The notes: generated from the letters alone by a model not told the origin. 54,488 bases of DNA from Sphingobacterium thalpophilum (GCA_945878525.1 CAMCTU010000004.1:1-54488), one strand, 5' to 3'. Shown: positions 17,667-28,057, counted from the first letter of the stretch. Translations and numbers: made by a program.

Positions 17667-20501
17667 ATGAAAAAATTAATACATAATGTCCTTTATATTA
17701 GTGTATTTACGTCATTTATATTATGTTTGAATGTAGTAACAGTTTTTGCCCAAATTTTTAACTCTGAACAGAACCCTTCGGGTATAAAATGGATGCAGAT
17801 TCGGACTGAAAATTTCCAAATCATCTATTCTCTTGAACTTAGTGATGAGGCTCAAAGAATGGCAAATACCCTTGAACATCTGATTAGCGGGGTCAGTAAA
17901 TCACTCAATAAAAAGCCTAGACCAATAACTATAATACTTCAAAATCAGGCTGTCATTTCCAATGGTTTTGTACAGCTTGCACCCAGACGCTCGGAGTTCT
18001 ACACTACACCACCTCAGAACCTCGACTTCCAGGATTGGCTTAATGGATTGGCCATACATGAACTCAGACATGTAGTACAGTTTGATAAATTGAGTCCCGG
18101 ACTAAAGGCTCCATTTTTCGAAGAATTAGCACTTGCCATTTTCGGAATCAGTCTCCCTCCCTGGTTCTATGAAGGTGATGCTGTTGGAATGGAAACTGCA
18201 CTAAGCCATGCTGGTCGCGGCAGGCTTCCGGATTGGGAGCTGGTTTTCAAAACAAATACACTAAGTACCCTTCCCTACTCTTATTCAAAAAATTATTTCG
18301 GGTCATTAAAAGACTTCACTCCCGGATACTACCAACTCGGTTATTTCATGACCACAAAGCTGAGAAGAGATTATGGGACAAATATTATTGATAGTGTCTT
18401 AACAAGGGTCGGCAGAAATCCGTTAAGACCATTCAACCTCAGTAATTCGATTAAAAAATTTACGGGTCTGAACAGCAAAATGCTTCACGATACAACAGTT
18501 ACTGAACTCAAATCACTTTGGCAAAAACAATCCGCTGCATTGATACCGGTAAATTATGTGGCACTAAACAAGAGAAGGGATTCCTTACCGGCAGACTACC
18601 TGCTGCCGGTAAGCAGTTACAAAGGTGAAATTATTGCTTTGAAGCAAAATCTGACGAATACTCCAGCATTAATACTAATCAACTCTGAAGGCAGTGAGCG
18701 TGTACTTCTTAAAATAGGCTTTCAAACCGAGTATAATTTCAGATATGCTGCAGGGAAAATTGTTTGGGATGAATTGAGATTTGACAAGCGCTATGGAAAG
18801 CGGTCTTTCAATGTAATTAACATTTACGATATAGCAAGTAGGGTAGTTAAACAGATTACTCATAAAAGCCGATTGTTCTCTCCTAGCCTTTCTCCGGATG
18901 CTAAAAAAATTATAGCAGTTAAAATCAGCACCTCTAACCTATTCTCCTTGATTGAACTGGATTCAGAAAATGGAAATATCCTGAAGGAATATCCTGTAAA
19001 AGAAGGATTAAGTCTGCAAAGTCCATCATATAATGAACAGGGAGATAAAATAATTTCTGTTTTGATGAGCAAGGATGGTGCAGCACTCATAGAATTCAAT
19101 CAAGCAGATGGAAGCCAAACTATAATCTCCCCATTTCAAAGACAGCAACTCAGCCGTCCGGTTTATGCCGGCAAAAATATTTTATTCAGAGCACATTATG
19201 AGGGCGTTAACAATATTTATTTTCTTACGCCTGAGAAGAAAGTGATTTCACTGAGCGCGGTATCTTTCGGGGCTACCAATCCATCTTATGACAAGGAAAA
19301 TAACAGATTACTTTTCAATAATTATCAGATCAAGGGGTACGATATAGCGAGTATACCCTTAGATCTGCAGACTCCAAACCGGGAACTAGCAAATACTTTC
19401 ATAGATTATGCATCAATAATTGTTGATCAGGAAGCCAATTCAACTATTCTAGACTCAATACCTCAAAATAAATATCCTGTCAAATCCTACAAGGAAATTA
19501 ATAATTTATTTAATTTCCATAGCCTATCTCCAATTGCAAAAAGCAGTGAAACGAATAATGAACTGAGTATTGGTTTAAAGATAAAATCAAATAATCAGTT
19601 AAACACCCTTGATCTTTTTGGCGGCTATCAATATAATTCAGGTTTGAGAAGGAGTGAATATGTAGCTGGTATAAGTTTTAAACGTTTTTATCCTATTCTG
19701 GACATTACCTATACAAACCGGGCTAATCTAAACTTCTATAAGCAAAACAATCTTTTGGTTCCTGTAAACTGGCGTGAAAATCTTACCGAAGCTGAATTAA
19801 CAATTCCATTTATTTTTAACAGACTCAACAAAACTTACAGAATGGGTTTGAGGAGTTCAACTAGCTTTACCTCAAGGTATGACATTCAAAATAAACCCAA
19901 TAATTTCATTAATAAACTTAAATTTCCAATGAGATATCAAGTATATTTCAGTCGGAATACCCAGCGTAGTTTAAGGGACCTTGCACCTGCCTGGGGACAA
20001 AATTTTTCTTTTTCCTATGCACATCTTCCATTCCAGAACTTACTTATTGGTAGACTAATATCCTTTAAAAGCGTAATTTATATGCCCGGATTAATGAGTA
20101 ACCATTCATTCCAAACCAGTTTCAACTATCAGAATACTAGTGGAGCCTATAATTTTAATATAGAAATTCCAAGAATTAGCGGGTATGCTAATTTAAGGCT
20201 AAATAGCCGGCTCAGAAACACACTCTTGTTAGATTACAACTTCCCACTCTTCTATCCTGACTCTGAGATTGGCCCTTTTGCTTATATTAAACGAGTGAAA
20301 GGCGGTATTTTTGCTGATTTTGAGAATATTGGAAAAAGTGCCCCATTCCAGCCACGTACCTTCGGATTAGAATTAAGCACAGACATGAACCTGATGCGTT
20401 TCCTGCTTCCAAATTTCGAACTTGCTGGAAAACTAATACTATCAAGGGATAATGGAATCCGGAAACCTATCCTGGAATTTGGATTTTTATATGATTTTTG
20501 A
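17667..20501 (+). CDS. secreted HELRH metallopeptidase-like / propeller / probable outer-membrane barrel protein
   Basis: I do not recognise a named family. The 944 residues start with a signal peptide (about 1-29, ending VFAQ). Residues 40-290 resemble a gluzincin (peptidase MA-like) domain: zinc motif HELRH (131-135) in a helix, and WFYEGDAVGME 34 residues later, where E169 could be the third ligand. Residues about 300-570 have TolB/PD40-like strands (SPSLSPDAKKI). The remainder (about 620-944) alternates aromatic and polar residues in strand-turn pattern, ending in FGFLYDF with a terminal aromatic, as outer-membrane barrels do. Protease activity is predicted, not shown. Confidence 0.7.
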   Translation: MKKLIHNVLYISVFTSFILCLNVVTVFAQIFNSEQNPSGIKWMQIRTENFQIIYSLELSDEAQRMANTLEHLISGVSKSLNKKPRPITIILQNQAVISNGFVQLAPRRSEFYTTPPQNLDFQDWLNGLAIHELRHVVQFDKLSPGLKAPFFEELALAIFGISLPPWFYEGDAVGMETALSHAGRGRLPDWELVFKTNTLSTLPYSYSKNYFGSLKDFTPGYYQLGYFMTTKLRRDYGTNIIDSVLTRVGRNPLRPFNLSNSIKKFTGLNSKMLHDTTVTELKSLWQKQSAALIPVNYVALNKRRDSLPADYLLPVSSYKGEIIALKQNLTNTPALILINSEGSERVLLKIGFQTEYNFRYAAGKIVWDELRFDKRYGKRSFNVINIYDIASRVVKQITHKSRLFSPSLSPDAKKIIAVKISTSNLFSLIELDSENGNILKEYPVKEGLSLQSPSYNEQGDKIISVLMSKDGAALIEFNQADGSQTIISPFQRQQLSRPVYAGKNILFRAHYEGVNNIYFLTPEKKVISLSAVSFGATNPSYDKENNRLLFNNYQIKGYDIASIPLDLQTPNRELANTFIDYASIIVDQEANSTILDSIPQNKYPVKSYKEINNLFNFHSLSPIAKSSETNNELSIGLKIKSNNQLNTLDLFGGYQYNSGLRRSEYVAGISFKRFYPILDITYTNRANLNFYKQNNLLVPVNWRENLTEAELTIPFIFNRLNKTYRMGLRSSTSFTSRYDIQNKPNNFINKLKFPMRYQVYFSRNTQRSLRDLAPAWGQNFSFSYAHLPFQNLLIGRLISFKSVIYMPGLMSNHSFQTSFNYQNTSGAYNFNIEIPRISGYANLRLNSRLRNTLLLDYNFPLFYPDSEIGPFAYIKRVKGGIFADFENIGKSAPFQPRTFGLELSTDMNLMRFLLPNFELAGKLILSRDNGIRKPILEFGFLYDF

Positions 20502-20590
20502 GTATTTTTCAACGTTATTTTATAAAACCTTAATTTTTATTGTTAAAGATCAATCTATAGAGGATTCTTCATAAGCAACATTCAGGTAAA

Positions 20591-20598
20591 TAATTTTG
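20591..20598 (+). promoter_or_regulatory. candidate -7 promoter box for the LapA-like gene
   Basis: TAATTTTG matches TAnnTTTG, 51 bp before the ATG at 20650. No -33 element is evident. Confidence 0.35.
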
Positions 20599-20649
20599 TA
20601 TTTTTACATCAATAACCGATAACTGAAATTTTACTTAATAGTTTTCATA

Positions 20650-20946
20650 ATGTCCTTTAAAACCATCTTTATCATCGTTGTATCGGTACTTGTTACCATT
20701 ATTTTAATGAATAATACCGACGAAATAAACTTTTGGCTTTTCGGAAATGCCAGAATACCTAAACTGGCGATTCTAGGACTTATGTTCGGACTTGGACTTA
20801 TTATAGGATTCATTGCAGGCCGACCAGGTAAGAACTCCCAAAAAATTTCCAATAATGATTCTGATCCATCACCTTATAATAGTTCAGATAGTAGTGTGAA
20901 AGACCAGGATCTTTTAAGCGATGAGGACCGCGAATACATCCGGTAG
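20650..20946 (+). CDS. small LapA-domain-like membrane protein
   Basis: A 98-residue protein with two hydrophobic helices (about 3-21 and 38-57) separated by a short loop INFWLFGNARIPK, then a hydrophilic, Ser/Asp-rich tail. The arrangement, with NNTDEINFWLFG between helices and GLIIGFIAGRPG ending the second, fits the LapA/DUF1049 group of small inner-membrane proteins, whose E. coli member assists LPS assembly. Such short proteins give weak assignments. It has its own putative promoter and stands between the 944-residue gene and susC. Confidence 0.6.
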   Translation: MSFKTIFIIVVSVLVTIILMNNTDEINFWLFGNARIPKLAILGLMFGLGLIIGFIAGRPGKNSQKISNNDSDPSPYNSSDSSVKDQDLLSDEDREYIR

Positions 20947-21241
20947 GGTAATATTAAAATCCTTTTAACACTACCTGCTGTCAAGTCGATGTAAACGCTG
21001 GATTTCATCCAGCAATTACCCTAATTTGAATACCAATGATAAGCTGATTCCTACTTACAAGCTGTTAAAAAGCAAAAAAATATTTTAGTTGACTTTCTTA
21101 AACAATAGCAAGCGAAAAACAGGCTTAATGCAACAATTTAAAAGAAAAAGTCACTAATTCGAATAAAATTCCTTGCGATAGAAACATCATTTCCTTAATT
21201 ATTCATATTTTCACGCTTCTTATTAACTAAATCAGTAAATT
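20947..21241. other. 295-bp leader region of the SusC gene
   Basis: Contains a perfect 7-bp hairpin GCTGGAT-TTC-ATCCAGC (20997-21013) without a following T-tract, and no recognisable coding frame. It presumably holds the susC promoter, but no exact TAnnTTTG box was found. Confidence 0.45.
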
Positions 21242-24200
21242 ATGAAACAAATTTCTACTTTTTTATTTTTACCCATTTTATTGTTTCTAACTATCAGTGT
21301 TCAGGCACAGGTAAGGGAGATAAGCGGGAAAGTTACCATCGCCGAAGACGGATCCAGTCTTCCGGGAGTAAGTGTAAGAGTTAAAGGCACTAGTACCGGG
21401 GCAGTTACAAGTCCGGAAGGTACTTACCGCATTCAGGTACCGGGCAACGGTTCGATACTCGTTTTCACTTTCATGGGTTTTTCGGTTAAAGAAGTTGCTG
21501 TAGGCACTCAGAGCACCATCAATGTTGCCATGGATACAGACAGCAAACAACTTCAGGAAGTGATTGTTACCACAGGATTTGGTATTACCAGGCAGCAAAA
21601 ATCTCTGGGATATGCTGCTCAAGGAGTTAATTCGGAAGAATTAAACATCAATCGCCAACCAAATATTCTGAATGCATTGCAGGGTAAGATTGCAGGTGCA
21701 ACCATCAGCAGCGTTGGTGGAGGTCCGGGACAGGGAGCAAACATCCGTATCCGGGGAATTAACTCAATTGATGCATCCGCGTCAAACGATCCACTTTACG
21801 TCATTGATGGAGTACAGATAGATAACTCCACATCAACACAAGGTGCAGGAGCAGGAACAAATGTTCGTTCGGTAGGAAACAGGGCATCCGACCTAAACCC
21901 TGACGATATCGAAACAATAAATATCCTTAAAGGAGGTGCTGCAACAGCCATGTATGGTCTGAGAGGATCAAATGGTGTTGTTTTGATTACCACGAAAAAA
22001 GGTAAAACTAATGAAGTCAGAACCAATTTTTCAAGCACTTATGGCTTAGAAAACATCAATAAGACTCCGGCAGTTCAAACGGAATACACTGCAGGTATTT
22101 TAGGTGTTTATACTCCGGTAGGACTTGGTCCAGCTTGGGGTCCAACCATTGCAGAAGCAAAGGCAATAGACCCGACACATCCTGATTTTCTATACCAGAA
22201 TTATAAAAATGCATTTGACACTGGAAGCCAACTAAGAAACACAGTTTCGGTTACAGGTGGTTCGGATGCTGTAAAAATCTTCTCGTCCGTATCTCAGTTT
22301 AATCATGATGGAATGCTCCCATTTACAGATTATCAAAATCTTTCAGCAAGGTTAAACACTGATATCAAAATCAGTCCGAAAATTATTGCAGGAATGAATT
22401 TGAGCTATAATAATTCGGGAGGTTATCGTTTTGATGCCGACCGTTATGGAGAGAGTTTAACTTATTTCTCAGGTCGCTGGGATGTGAGAGACTATATTAA
22501 TCCAGATGGGACACAGCGATGGAGAGGAACAAACAACCCGATCTTTGGAGCTGCAACAAACCGATTGAAAGACAATGTAAACCGTTTTATTGGTGGAGCT
22601 AATTTTGGATATTCACCTACTTCCTGGTTAAATTTTAATTATCGCTTAGGTGTTGATACTTATACAGATGCCCGTAAACGTACTGCTCCAGGCAGATTAG
22701 GTATTCCTGGAGAAGCTGTATATGATAATGCGGATGGTTTTGTTGGTGAATACCTTACTCAGTATCGTGCAATCAACTCTACCTTTCTTGCCACAGCTTC
22801 GAAGCAGATCACTAAAGACATTAATGGAACGCTAAGATTTGGATATGAACTTTATGACAGAAGTGCAAAAGATTACGGTGTTTTAGGAAGTGTTTTAAGT
22901 ATTTACAATGATTTCAGGTTAATGAATGCCAAAACTCTTCAGGTAAATCAGGGTTTAAATCAATATCGTTCTAATGGTTTTTTTGGAGAAGCTACTTTTG
23001 ATTATAAAAACTATCTTTTCCTGACTTTAACCGGTCGTAATGATATTACCTCAACCCTTTCTTCAGAAAACAGGTCATTCTTTTATCCTTCTGCTAGTTT
23101 GAGTTATGTATTTTCAGATAATATGAAATTACCTGAATTTATTGGTCAGAGTAAATTGAGATTATCTTATGCTAAAATAGGTAAAGATGCAGCTCCTTAT
23201 TCTACATCGTCAGGATTTTCAAATTATAGCGGATTACCTACAGGAACTACCGGCTTGACTTTAGCTTCAAATCTTGGGGATATAAATTTGAGACCTGAGT
23301 TTACTGATACTTACGAGGCAGGACTTGAAATGGCATTCTTTAAAAATAGATTGAGTTTTGACCTTACTTATTATTATTCCTTAAGTAAGGACCAGATTAC
23401 ACAAGCTCAAATATCCTCAACAACAGGTTTTGTTACTGCTTCAATCAATGCAGGATCAATACGCAATAAAGGTATTGAGCTTGTTTTGGGAGGAACACCA
23501 ATTCAAACAAAGGACTTTACATGGGATGCCTCACTTAATTTCTCTGCAAACAGAAACAAAGTAATAAGCCTTAAAGAAGGTTTAACGGAGATTATCTATG
23601 GTGCTGCTACTGGTGGTTATATTAACTCACCGGTACAATTCAGATTGATTCCAGGAGAGCCATATGGTAATATTTATGGGTCCTACTACCTACGTTCTTA
23701 TGGTACTGCTGTAGAAGATCCAAATCGTACGGATAAATCCAAACCATTATTGATTGGCGCTAACGGTTTTCCTATTTCATCGCTTACAAGAAGGAAATTG
23801 TTAGGAAATTCACAACCTGACTGGATTGGTGGTATGTCAAATAACTTCACTTATAAACGTGTAACATTATCAACATTGATTGATGCTCGTTGGGGATTTG
23901 AAAAGTTCAACAGACTGGAAAATTTTAATTCGGCTTTTGGTATTGCTGATTATACATCAAACCGCAGAAGCTATTATACTTTCCCTGGAAATCTTGCTGA
24001 TGGTACTCCTAACACCAAACAAGTGTGGTTAGGTCAGGCAATCGGTCCGGATGGTGTGAATTATGGAGAGGGATATTACAGACTTTACCACAGATCACTT
24101 TCTGAGCCATTTGTTCAGGATGCTTCGTGGATCCGTTTACGTTCAGCAAGTCTCTCTTATGCATTACCATCTAAATGGTTACCTAGAAAGGCAATTCGTA

Positions 24201-24367
24201 ATGCATCTGTCGCATTTACAGGCAATAACTTACTATTACGTACAAACTACTACGGTCTGGATCCCGAATCATTATCTGCTGATAGCGGAAGCAACGTGGA
24301 TGGTTCGGCAGGTATGACATACCCTGCAGCAAGAACATTCCTATTTTCACTTAATGTTGGCTTTTAA
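21242..24367 (+). CDS. SusC/RagA-family TonB-linked outer-membrane transporter
   Basis: Outer-membrane pore that imports oligomers captured by its SusD partner, powered by TonB. In 1041 residues: signal peptide (1-22), a CarboxypepD-regulatory-like domain (about 25-105, ISGKVTIAEDGSSLPGVSVR), a plug beginning LQEVIVTTGFG and containing NIRIRGINSID and VIDGVQIDN, then a large beta-barrel ending LFSLNVGF with a terminal Phe. The plug segment GGAATAMYGLRGSNGVVLITTKKG is typical of SusC. Followed by susD 5 bp later. Substrate is unknown; the S9 peptidase next door suggests peptides. Confidence 0.95.
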   Translation: MKQISTFLFLPILLFLTISVQAQVREISGKVTIAEDGSSLPGVSVRVKGTSTGAVTSPEGTYRIQVPGNGSILVFTFMGFSVKEVAVGTQSTINVAMDTDSKQLQEVIVTTGFGITRQQKSLGYAAQGVNSEELNINRQPNILNALQGKIAGATISSVGGGPGQGANIRIRGINSIDASASNDPLYVIDGVQIDNSTSTQGAGAGTNVRSVGNRASDLNPDDIETINILKGGAATAMYGLRGSNGVVLITTKKGKTNEVRTNFSSTYGLENINKTPAVQTEYTAGILGVYTPVGLGPAWGPTIAEAKAIDPTHPDFLYQNYKNAFDTGSQLRNTVSVTGGSDAVKIFSSVSQFNHDGMLPFTDYQNLSARLNTDIKISPKIIAGMNLSYNNSGGYRFDADRYGESLTYFSGRWDVRDYINPDGTQRWRGTNNPIFGAATNRLKDNVNRFIGGANFGYSPTSWLNFNYRLGVDTYTDARKRTAPGRLGIPGEAVYDNADGFVGEYLTQYRAINSTFLATASKQITKDINGTLRFGYELYDRSAKDYGVLGSVLSIYNDFRLMNAKTLQVNQGLNQYRSNGFFGEATFDYKNYLFLTLTGRNDITSTLSSENRSFFYPSASLSYVFSDNMKLPEFIGQSKLRLSYAKIGKDAAPYSTSSGFSNYSGLPTGTTGLTLASNLGDINLRPEFTDTYEAGLEMAFFKNRLSFDLTYYYSLSKDQITQAQISSTTGFVTASINAGSIRNKGIELVLGGTPIQTKDFTWDASLNFSANRNKVISLKEGLTEIIYGAATGGYINSPVQFRLIPGEPYGNIYGSYYLRSYGTAVEDPNRTDKSKPLLIGANGFPISSLTRRKLLGNSQPDWIGGMSNNFTYKRVTLSTLIDARWGFEKFNRLENFNSAFGIADYTSNRRSYYTFPGNLADGTPNTKQVWLGQAIGPDGVNYGEGYYRLYHRSLSEPFVQDASWIRLRSASLSYALPSKWLPRKAIRNASVAFTGNNLLLRTNYYGLDPESLSADSGSNVDGSAGMTYPAARTFLFSLNVGF

Positions 24368-24372
24368 AGAAT

Positions 24373-25824
24373 ATGAAAATGCTTAAATTAAATAAATATA
24401 CCCTAATCATTTTAGCCACATCCGTATTAGCTTTAAATGGCTGCGGAAAGGAGTACTTTGATGAGCTTAGTACTAACCCTAATCAGGTAAGTATTGCCAC
24501 GCTCCCGGCTCTTCTGTCTACCTCTACGAGCAAGGCAGGCCTCAATACATTCACAGTAGGCAGCAATACCTCAACGTATGTACAATACACTGCAAACCCA
24601 GTTGCTGCTTCAGCTAGTGATATATATGAAACCATTGACCATACCGGAATGTGGGATGCCCTTTATTTCGCGATGGCCGATGTTGATCAAATGAAAAAAC
24701 TAGCTGTTAGTCAGGGTTCAAGTGAATACCTTGGTGTTGCAAATGTGTTAATGGCATATAACCTGATGCTGGTCAACAATCTCTGGGGAGCTGCACCTTA
24801 TTCTGAGGCATTCAATCCAAACAACTTTACTCCAAAGTATGATACCGACCAGGCAGTTTACGCTACGACATTATCACTTATAGACGAAGCAATTACTGAA
24901 TTAGCAAAAACTACTTCGACTATCAAATTAGCTGCTGCGAGTGACTTGATTCATGCCGGTGATCGTACCAGATGGTTAAGAACAGCTCATGCTTTGAAAG
25001 CCAGACTGTTAATCAAAACCAGCAAAACTACCACCTATAATGCAGCCTCAGTTTTAACTGCGGTAACAAACTCTTATGCTTCAAATGCTGATGACGCTGG
25101 TATGGCAACCTTTGTATTGCGAAATAACTGGGCTACTGTTTCCAGAAATAATGCTGCTTTGAGCCTTGGAGGTTGGTTATCAGAACAATTTATTGATCAC
25201 CTAAATGGAAAAACGTATGGTCTTTTTGATCCAAGAATCAGGAGAATAACTGACGTAACTGTTGTTCCTGGGAATCCAAATTATCCTGCTTATATCGGTA
25301 CTGTAAATGGGGCGGGTAACCGACTTAATCCCCCGCACAACAACACCATCAAGGATGAGAATTATATATCGTTCAATTCTCCCTGGACCAGTGATACAGC
25401 TCCAATCTTGATCATGACATTTGCAGAACTGAAATTCATTGAAGCTGAAGCTGCATTAGCCACAGACCGTACCAGAGCATACACAGCTTATCTGGCGGGA
25501 ATCAGGGCTAACATGGATAAATTGCTTGTACCTGTCGCCGAACGTGATGCATATCTGGCTGATGCACGTGTAGCAGTAGGATCAGCTAACCTTACAAGAG
25601 ACCTAATACTAAAAGAAAAGTACGTTGTAACCTACCTTAATCCGGAAGCATTCAATGATGTCCGCAGATATGATTTTATGTATAAAGATTTCACAATGCC
25701 ACTGAATTCGGTTTTGACTTCTCATTTGAGAAGATTCGATTATCCATTGGGTGAACGAGCCAAAAATGGCGCAAGTGTACCCGCTGGTGTTCCTAGAACC
25801 ACTAAATTATGGTGGGATTTATAA
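24373..25824 (+). CDS. SusD/RagB-family surface lipoprotein
   Basis: Substrate-binding lid of the SusCD transporter. Lipobox LNGC places the acylated cysteine at residue 24. The 483-residue protein has helical repeat segments including MWDALYFAMADVDQMKK and NVLMAYNLMLVNNLWGAAPYSEAF, and the C-terminal MTFAELKFIEAEAAL typical of SusD-like proteins (often the SusD/RagB group 2 form). The spacing of 5 bp to susC and the terminator at 25848-25875 indicate a two-gene operon. Confidence 0.92.
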   Translation: MKMLKLNKYTLIILATSVLALNGCGKEYFDELSTNPNQVSIATLPALLSTSTSKAGLNTFTVGSNTSTYVQYTANPVAASASDIYETIDHTGMWDALYFAMADVDQMKKLAVSQGSSEYLGVANVLMAYNLMLVNNLWGAAPYSEAFNPNNFTPKYDTDQAVYATTLSLIDEAITELAKTTSTIKLAAASDLIHAGDRTRWLRTAHALKARLLIKTSKTTTYNAASVLTAVTNSYASNADDAGMATFVLRNNWATVSRNNAALSLGGWLSEQFIDHLNGKTYGLFDPRIRRITDVTVVPGNPNYPAYIGTVNGAGNRLNPPHNNTIKDENYISFNSPWTSDTAPILIMTFAELKFIEAEAALATDRTRAYTAYLAGIRANMDKLLVPVAERDAYLADARVAVGSANLTRDLILKEKYVVTYLNPEAFNDVRRYDFMYKDFTMPLNSVLTSHLRRFDYPLGERAKNGASVPAGVPRTTKLWWDL

Positions 25825-25847
25825 TAAATCTCAAATAATATCCAAGA

Positions 25848-25875
25848 AAGCCCTAACTTCTGTTGGGGCTTTTTT
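25848..25875 (+). terminator. intrinsic terminator after susD
   Basis: AAGCCCTAAC (25848-25857), loop TTCT, GTTGGGGCTT (25862-25871) form a 10-bp stem with one G-T wobble, followed by TTTT. It separates susCD from the peptidase gene. Confidence 0.88.
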
Positions 25876-25944
25876 ATGCAAAATAACCTTGTTGGAAAGT
25901 GGATTTTATCTAATCAGCTTTATATATTTTAAAAATCAAATTCC

Positions 25945-28050
25945 ATGAAAAAATATTCTGTTTTTTTTGTCCTGCTCTTGAACCTAACAATATATACTAC
26001 ACAAATTGCTGCACAATCTTATTCAGTTGAAAGTATTTTAAGCTATCCATTTCCTTCTGAACTTGTGAGTAGCTCAGGAGGTTCAAAAATTGCCTGGGCA
26101 ATGAATGAAAAAGGTTTGCGAAATATTTATGTAGCCGATGGACCGGATTTTAAACCCAGGAAGTTGACAGAATATAGCAAAGATGATGGTCAGGAGATCA
26201 GCAGCTTATCTATTTCTACTGATGGGAAATGGATTGTGTTTGTTCGAGGCGGGGATCATGGCTCGAGAGAAGCAAGTATCCCTGTACAGGCTGCATTTGA
26301 TCCACTCGGTGCGAAAGTTCAAGTAATCAGTATCCCGTTTGACGGAGGAAAGCCTATCATCCTTGGAGAAGCCGATTATCCTGAAATTTCACCGAATAGT
26401 GAAAGGGTCAGCTTCATTAAAGGCGGACAAATCTGGTCTGTAGCCATAAACGGCTCTGCACCGGCAAAAGCCCTCTTCTATGCCCGTGGGTCGAATGGCT
26501 CAGTAAGATGGTCACCGGATGGTTCAAAATTAGCCTTTGTGTCTTCCAGGGGTGATCATTCATTCATTGGTATTTATACTGATGACGAAACCCCAATAAA
26601 CTGGATATTACCATCCTTTTCGAGGGATTCATCACCAAGGTGGTCTCCTGACGGGCAAAAAATCGCATTTATCAGAACACCGGGGTCGGGTGGTGCTCCC
26701 GATTCTATCTTTGCAAGAAAACATCAGCCTTGGGCGATCTGGACAGCCGATATTGCTGCCGGTACAGGAGAACAGGTATGGAAAGCTCCAGAAACTCTTG
26801 AAGGTTCAATTCCTTCCACGGAAGGCGGCACAAACTTAAACTGGGCAAAACAGAACCGCATTGCTTTCGTTTCATTTCAGGATGGATGGCCGCATCTATA
26901 TTCAATTCCTGCTAATGGAGGTAAAGAACTGTTATTAAGTCCAGGGAATTTCATGGTTGAACATGTTAAAATTAGCCCTGACGGTAATTCAATTATTTTT
27001 GCAGCAAATACAGGGGAAGACAAATTCGATCTGGATAGAAGACACATTGGCAAAGTTAAGGTCGATCAAGCAGGCGTTGAAATACTCACAGAAGGTATTG
27101 GGATTGAGTCTAACCCTGTTTTTACCGGTGATCAGCAATCGATTGCCTATTTAAGTTCAACTGCACAAAGGCCTTTACTTCCTGCAGTAATGAATTCGAA
27201 TGGAAAATCTCATAAGCTGCTGTGTGAGGATCTTTTACCGAAAAATTTTCCACAAAATCAACTGGTGAGTCCGAAACATATCACTTTTAAAGCCCCGGAC
27301 GGTCAAATCGTTTACGGGCAATTATTTGAACCCAACAATCGTTCTTCAACTAAAAAACCTGCCATTGTATATGTTCATGGCGGTCCACAGAGGCAAATGC
27401 TTCTTGGATGGCATTTTATGGACTACTATTCGATAGATTATGCACTAAATCAATATTTAACAAGCTTAGGATTTACTGTCTTATCTGTTAATTACAGACT
27501 AGGGATTGGATATGGTTTCAAATTCCAAAAAGCAATCAATGCAGGAGCTTTAGGTGCTTCAGAATACCAGGACGTTAAAGCTGCAGGAGAATGGCTTGCT
27601 GCCCAGCAAGATATAGACCCCGAAAGGATTGGAATTTATGGCGGTTCTTATGGCGGCTATCTGGTAGCATTGGCATTAGGAAAGGATTCAAAGCTATTTG
27701 CCGCTGGAGTTGATATTCACGGGGTAAACAACCGTTTTAGCAGCTCAATGTCCGGTAACAGAGCGCTTGCACCGGATGCCGAATCAGCAGAGCAGGCGAT
27801 GATCAAATCTTCACCAGTAAGCTACCTCGATACCTGGACTTCCTCTACCCTAATCATTCATGCAGATGATGACCGGAATGTTTCTTTTAGTCAGAGTGTG
27901 GATTTGGCGAGAAGATTTGAAGACAAAAAATTCCCTTTTGAATACCTAGCTATCCCGGATGATACCCACCACTGGATGAAATTTAGCAATGCCTTGAAGG
28001 TGAGCGAAGTTACCGCAGATTTTTTGAGGAGAAAACTTGTGAAACGATAA
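25945..28050 (+). CDS. S9-family prolyl oligopeptidase-like secreted peptidase
   Basis: A 701-residue serine peptidase expected to cleave short peptides in the periplasm. A signal peptide (1-23, ending IAAQ) is followed by a beta-propeller (about 40-430, with repeated SPDG-type turns such as VRWSPDGSKLAF and PRWSPDGQKIAF) and an alpha/beta-hydrolase domain (about 440-700). The nucleophile is S568 in GIYGGSYGGYLVA; Asp lies in HADDDRNVSFSQ and His at 675 or 676 in DDTHHWMKF. It has its own transcription unit after the susD terminator. Substrate preference (dipeptidyl versus acylaminoacyl) is undecided. Confidence 0.92.
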   Translation: MKKYSVFFVLLLNLTIYTTQIAAQSYSVESILSYPFPSELVSSSGGSKIAWAMNEKGLRNIYVADGPDFKPRKLTEYSKDDGQEISSLSISTDGKWIVFVRGGDHGSREASIPVQAAFDPLGAKVQVISIPFDGGKPIILGEADYPEISPNSERVSFIKGGQIWSVAINGSAPAKALFYARGSNGSVRWSPDGSKLAFVSSRGDHSFIGIYTDDETPINWILPSFSRDSSPRWSPDGQKIAFIRTPGSGGAPDSIFARKHQPWAIWTADIAAGTGEQVWKAPETLEGSIPSTEGGTNLNWAKQNRIAFVSFQDGWPHLYSIPANGGKELLLSPGNFMVEHVKISPDGNSIIFAANTGEDKFDLDRRHIGKVKVDQAGVEILTEGIGIESNPVFTGDQQSIAYLSSTAQRPLLPAVMNSNGKSHKLLCEDLLPKNFPQNQLVSPKHITFKAPDGQIVYGQLFEPNNRSSTKKPAIVYVHGGPQRQMLLGWHFMDYYSIDYALNQYLTSLGFTVLSVNYRLGIGYGFKFQKAINAGALGASEYQDVKAAGEWLAAQQDIDPERIGIYGGSYGGYLVALALGKDSKLFAAGVDIHGVNNRFSSSMSGNRALAPDAESAEQAMIKSSPVSYLDTWTSSTLIIHADDDRNVSFSQSVDLARRFEDKKFPFEYLAIPDDTHHWMKFSNALKVSEVTADFLRRKLVKR

Positions 28051-28057
28051 TGATTAG

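Noticed and set aside
20997-21013. GCTGGAT/ATCCAGC hairpin as a terminator or riboswitch
   Set aside because: No T-tract follows and no known riboswitch pattern is visible around it.
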